Below, in pieces: positions 5,664 to 5,887 of a DNA stretch of 5,887 bases (its first letter is position 1; every line of letters starts with the position of its first letter). Location of the stretch: assembly GCA_029253325.1 (NCBI GenBank), contig JAQWZS010000194.1, forward strand, positions 1 through 5,887, given 5' to 3'. The translations under genes and the position numbers were made by a program. The stretch is from Bacteroidia bacterium. GTDB lineage: Bacteria > Bacteroidota > Bacteroidia > NS11-12g > UBA9320. The notes beneath the pieces were generated by a model. It made no database searches. It saw nothing but the letters and a program-made list of their open reading frames with translations, and was not told where the DNA came from.

Positions 5664-5887
5664 ATGAATAAAACAATTGGTGTCTTGGGTGGTGGTCAAT
5701 TAGGTAAAATGCTTTTTGAAGCTGGATCCCCTATGAATACTAACTACGTTTTTTTAGAAAAGACAGAAAATTGTCCTGCATCACTGGTCTGCCAACACCA
5801 AATTTTGGGTAGCCTAAAAGATGCAAATAAAATAAATGATTTGAGCTCAAAATCTGATGTGTTAACCTTTGAAATTGAGCATGTTAA
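5664..5887 (+). CDS. purK: 5-(carboxyamino)imidazole ribonucleotide synthase, N-terminal part (truncated by window edge)
   Basis: PurK converts aminoimidazole ribonucleotide, ATP and bicarbonate into N5-carboxyaminoimidazole ribonucleotide, the substrate for PurE in de novo purine synthesis. Only the first 74 codons plus two bases are present, out of a usual 350-390. The N-terminal biotin-carboxylase-like fold is recognisable from IGVLGGGQLGKML at 5-17, the NCPAS segment at 36-40 that follows the second strand (residues 28-32), and SDVLTFEIEHV at 64-74, which closely matches the conserved PurK segment. The ATP-grasp domain lies beyond the edge. TAG at 5658-5660, in frame two codons upstream, makes the ATG at 5664 the first possible start. 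purE often follows purK, but that cannot be checked here. Confidence 0.93.
   Translation, partial: MNKTIGVLGGGQLGKMLFEAGSPMNTNYVFLEKTENCPASLVCQHQILGSLKDANKINDLSSKSDVLTFEIEHV

Noticed and set aside
1..5887. CRISPR arrays, tRNA or rRNA genes, insertion sequences, toxin-antitoxin or defence systems
   Set aside because: I read both strands for repeats, cloverleaf-like stretches and transposase motifs and saw none. The coding content is housekeeping genes plus one glycosyltransferase and one small membrane protein.

Overview
The window looks like a piece of a low-GC chromosome from the Bacteroidota, most likely a flavobacterium and possibly a marine one. Four things point there. (1) The carbamoyl-phosphate synthase large subunit is the short form that stops before the C-terminal allosteric domain, and its last residues resemble the flavobacterial ending as I remember it. 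(2) Two gene-proximal promoters fit the Bacteroidota consensus TTG-N19/20-TAnnTTTG. (3) Starts lack clear Shine-Dalgarno sequences. (4) MnmA carries the larger central insertion that I recall from this phylum. Family names here come from motif recognition; no database search was possible.

Layout. 1-96 is the 3' end of an unidentified + strand gene whose stop codon lies inside a perfect 15-bp tandem duplication. 97-211 is a short intergenic region with a small hairpin and a good promoter for carB. carB (212-3031) is followed after 2 bp by a 51-codon gene for a single-pass, acidic-tailed small protein that resembles DUF4834 (3034-3189). The two probably form one transcript. On the minus strand a family 2 glycosyltransferase with an added Rossmann-like C-terminal domain (3190-4176) runs convergently, and its stop codon directly abuts the stop of the small gene. 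A 227-bp gap (4177-4403) has no recognisable gene but holds a 17-bp palindrome, an AT-rich inverted repeat and an open + strand frame that could be a small gene or a remnant. mnmA (4404-5546, minus) encodes the tRNA U34 2-thiouridylase. It is divergent from purK, whose first 74 codons (5664-5887, +) close the window. The 117-bp region between them holds the mnmA promoter.

Functionally this is mainly housekeeping: pyrimidine/arginine precursor synthesis (CarB), de novo purine synthesis (PurK), tRNA wobble modification (MnmA) and one surface-glycan type enzyme. I see no mobile element, CRISPR array, RNA gene or defence system. The points that deserve a second look are modest: the overlooked small gene after carB, the zero-gap convergent ends, the two-domain glycosyltransferase, and the unexplained open frame and palindrome before mnmA.
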